From positions 1-13,696 of the forward strand of contig WBUV01000038.1 in NCBI GenBank assembly GCA_008933525.1: a stretch of 13,696 bases of DNA, in the 5' to 3' direction. Every line of letters begins with the position of its first letter. The stretch's first letter is position 1. This document shows, one piece after another, positions 12,939 through 13,696 of the stretch. The notes under the pieces were generated by a model. It was not told where the DNA came from. It was given only the letters and a program-made list of their open reading frames with translations, and searched no databases. The DNA comes from Bacteroidales bacterium (GTDB taxonomy: Bacteria > Bacteroidota > Bacteroidia > Bacteroidales > Tenuifilaceae). The position numbers were made by a program, and so were the translations under genes.

Positions 12939-13696
12939 ATGCAGGAGGTTGTAGCAGGAATAGATATTGGCGGAACCAACACGGTTATAGGAATTGTAAC
13001 TCACGATGGAGAAATTCTCAAGGAATGCAACATTCCTACAAAATGTCAAACCACATTCGATGGTTATGTGAAGACTATATCGTCCGAGATTGATCGGTTA
13101 CTCACAGAACTTGAACATGAGTTCACCTTAAAAGGTGTTGGCATTGGAGCACCAAACGGCTCTTACAACCTAGGAGCAATAGTGGATGCACCAAATTTAG
13201 ATTGGAAGGGAATCCTTCCTTTATGCAAGGAAATTACGCATCACACAGGAGCCCCATCAGTTGTTACAAACGATGCCAATGCTGCTGCTTTAGGTGAGTT
13301 GCTTTTTGGAGCAGCAAAAGGGATGAAAAATTTTGTGGTAATAACACTTGGCACAGGTTTAGGAAGTGGAATTGTTGTTGATGGAAAATTAGTAGTGGGT
13401 CACGATGGTTTTGCTGGCGAGTTTGGCCATGTTGTTGCAAAAATCGATGGTCGTCAGTGTGGATGTGGAAAGCGTGGCTGCTTGGAAACTTACGCATCGG
13501 CAACTGGTATTCGGAGAACTGCATTTAAAATGCTTGCCGATATAAATCAACCTAGCGTTCTTCGCAATATTACTTTCGAGAAACTTTCGGCTAAAATGGT
13601 TACAGAAGCGGCAAAAACAGGCGATCCTCTTGCTCGGGCTGCATTCGAATATACTGGCCTTATTTTAGGAACTCGTCTTGCCGACCTTGTGGCAAT
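12939..13696 (+). CDS. ROK-family sugar kinase, glucokinase-like (3' end missing)
   Basis: The first 252 residues of a ROK kinase, which phosphorylates a hexose such as glucose with ATP in the cytoplasm; about 65 residues are lost at the window edge. The start MQEVVAGIDIGGTNTVIGIV holds the phosphate-binding DIGGT loop (9-13). The sugar-binding and catalytic part has TNDANAAALGE (110-120) with D112 as likely catalytic base, followed by LGTGLGSGIVVDGKL (137-151). The zinc site typical of ROK proteins is complete: H164 in EFGH, and C174, C176 and C181 in CGCGKRGCLE. The overall pattern looks more like glucokinase than N-acetylmannosamine kinase or a ROK repressor; there is no N-terminal helix-turn-helix. 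It lies 17 bases after the DUF4834 gene. Exact sugar specificity cannot be read from the sequence. Confidence 0.92.
   Translation, partial: MQEVVAGIDIGGTNTVIGIVTHDGEILKECNIPTKCQTTFDGYVKTISSEIDRLLTELEHEFTLKGVGIGAPNGSYNLGAIVDAPNLDWKGILPLCKEITHHTGAPSVVTNDANAAALGELLFGAAKGMKNFVVITLGTGLGSGIVVDGKLVVGHDGFAGEFGHVVAKIDGRQCGCGKRGCLETYASATGIRRTAFKMLADINQPSVLRNITFEKLSAKMVTEAAKTGDPLARAAFEYTGLILGTRLADLVA

Noticed and set aside
13264..13524. Minus-strand open frame of 86 codons inside the ROK kinase gene.
   Set aside because: Shadow of the plus-strand kinase, whose conserved DIGGT, EFGH and CGCGKRGC motifs fix the true frame; the antisense product has low-complexity Q/H-rich sequence.

Overview
The window looks like a chromosomal segment of a Bacteroidota bacterium, probably of the order Bacteroidales. 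The evidence is AT-rich DNA, A-rich leaders with few Shine-Dalgarno sequences, several matches to the Bacteroidota promoter form TTG-N19-TAnnTTTG, a GAGCGAAGCGA-type palindromic repeat common in that phylum, and the lineage-typical DUF4834 and DUF3352-like proteins. No tRNA, rRNA, CRISPR array, transposase or phage gene was seen. The longest gene-free stretch, about 288 bases from 5593 to 5880, holds a promoter, twin operator-like sites and a large nested inverted repeat.

Layout. 2-1155: the end of an MlaE-type lipid permease and its MlaF ATPase, with stop and start overlapping. 1160-1858 (minus): a Crp/Fnr regulator with FNR-like cysteines, convergent with mlaF. 1979-4775 (plus): a four-gene sulfur cassette of sulfide:quinone oxidoreductase-like flavoprotein, DUF1641 protein, DsrC/TusE-like carrier and DsrE2-like protein. 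A perfect FNR box (1870-1883) lies in the divergent gap between regulator and cassette. 4794-4854: a REP-like hairpin between convergent units. 4862-5592 (minus): a NifX/NifB-like small metal/cluster protein and its DUF134 regulator, with a well-formed promoter flanked by two copies of a GCATATGCTCAA element. 5881-6783 (minus): a TPR lipoprotein. 6867-8381 (minus): a membrane sugar-phosphate transferase with an unusual central domain. 8540-9742 (plus): single-chain iron-sulfur L-serine ammonia-lyase. 9846-12605: a large membrane-anchored DUF3352-like protein with a C-terminal beta-propeller. 12694-12921: DUF4834 protein. 12939 to the end: a ROK sugar kinase, cut by the window edge.

How the genes work together. 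The clearest system is the sulfur cassette. The flavoprotein would oxidise sulfide (or a persulfide) and feed electrons to quinone. DsrE2 and the DsrC/TusE-like protein, each with candidate sulfur-carrying cysteines, could move the sulfane sulfur on. DUF1641 is a recurrent but uncharacterised partner of such flavoenzymes. The divergent FNR-like regulator and the FNR box suggest control by oxygen or redox state. The downstream end-user of the sulfur is not in the window. The rest is mostly housekeeping: lipid asymmetry transport, surface glycan initiation, serine catabolism and sugar phosphorylation.
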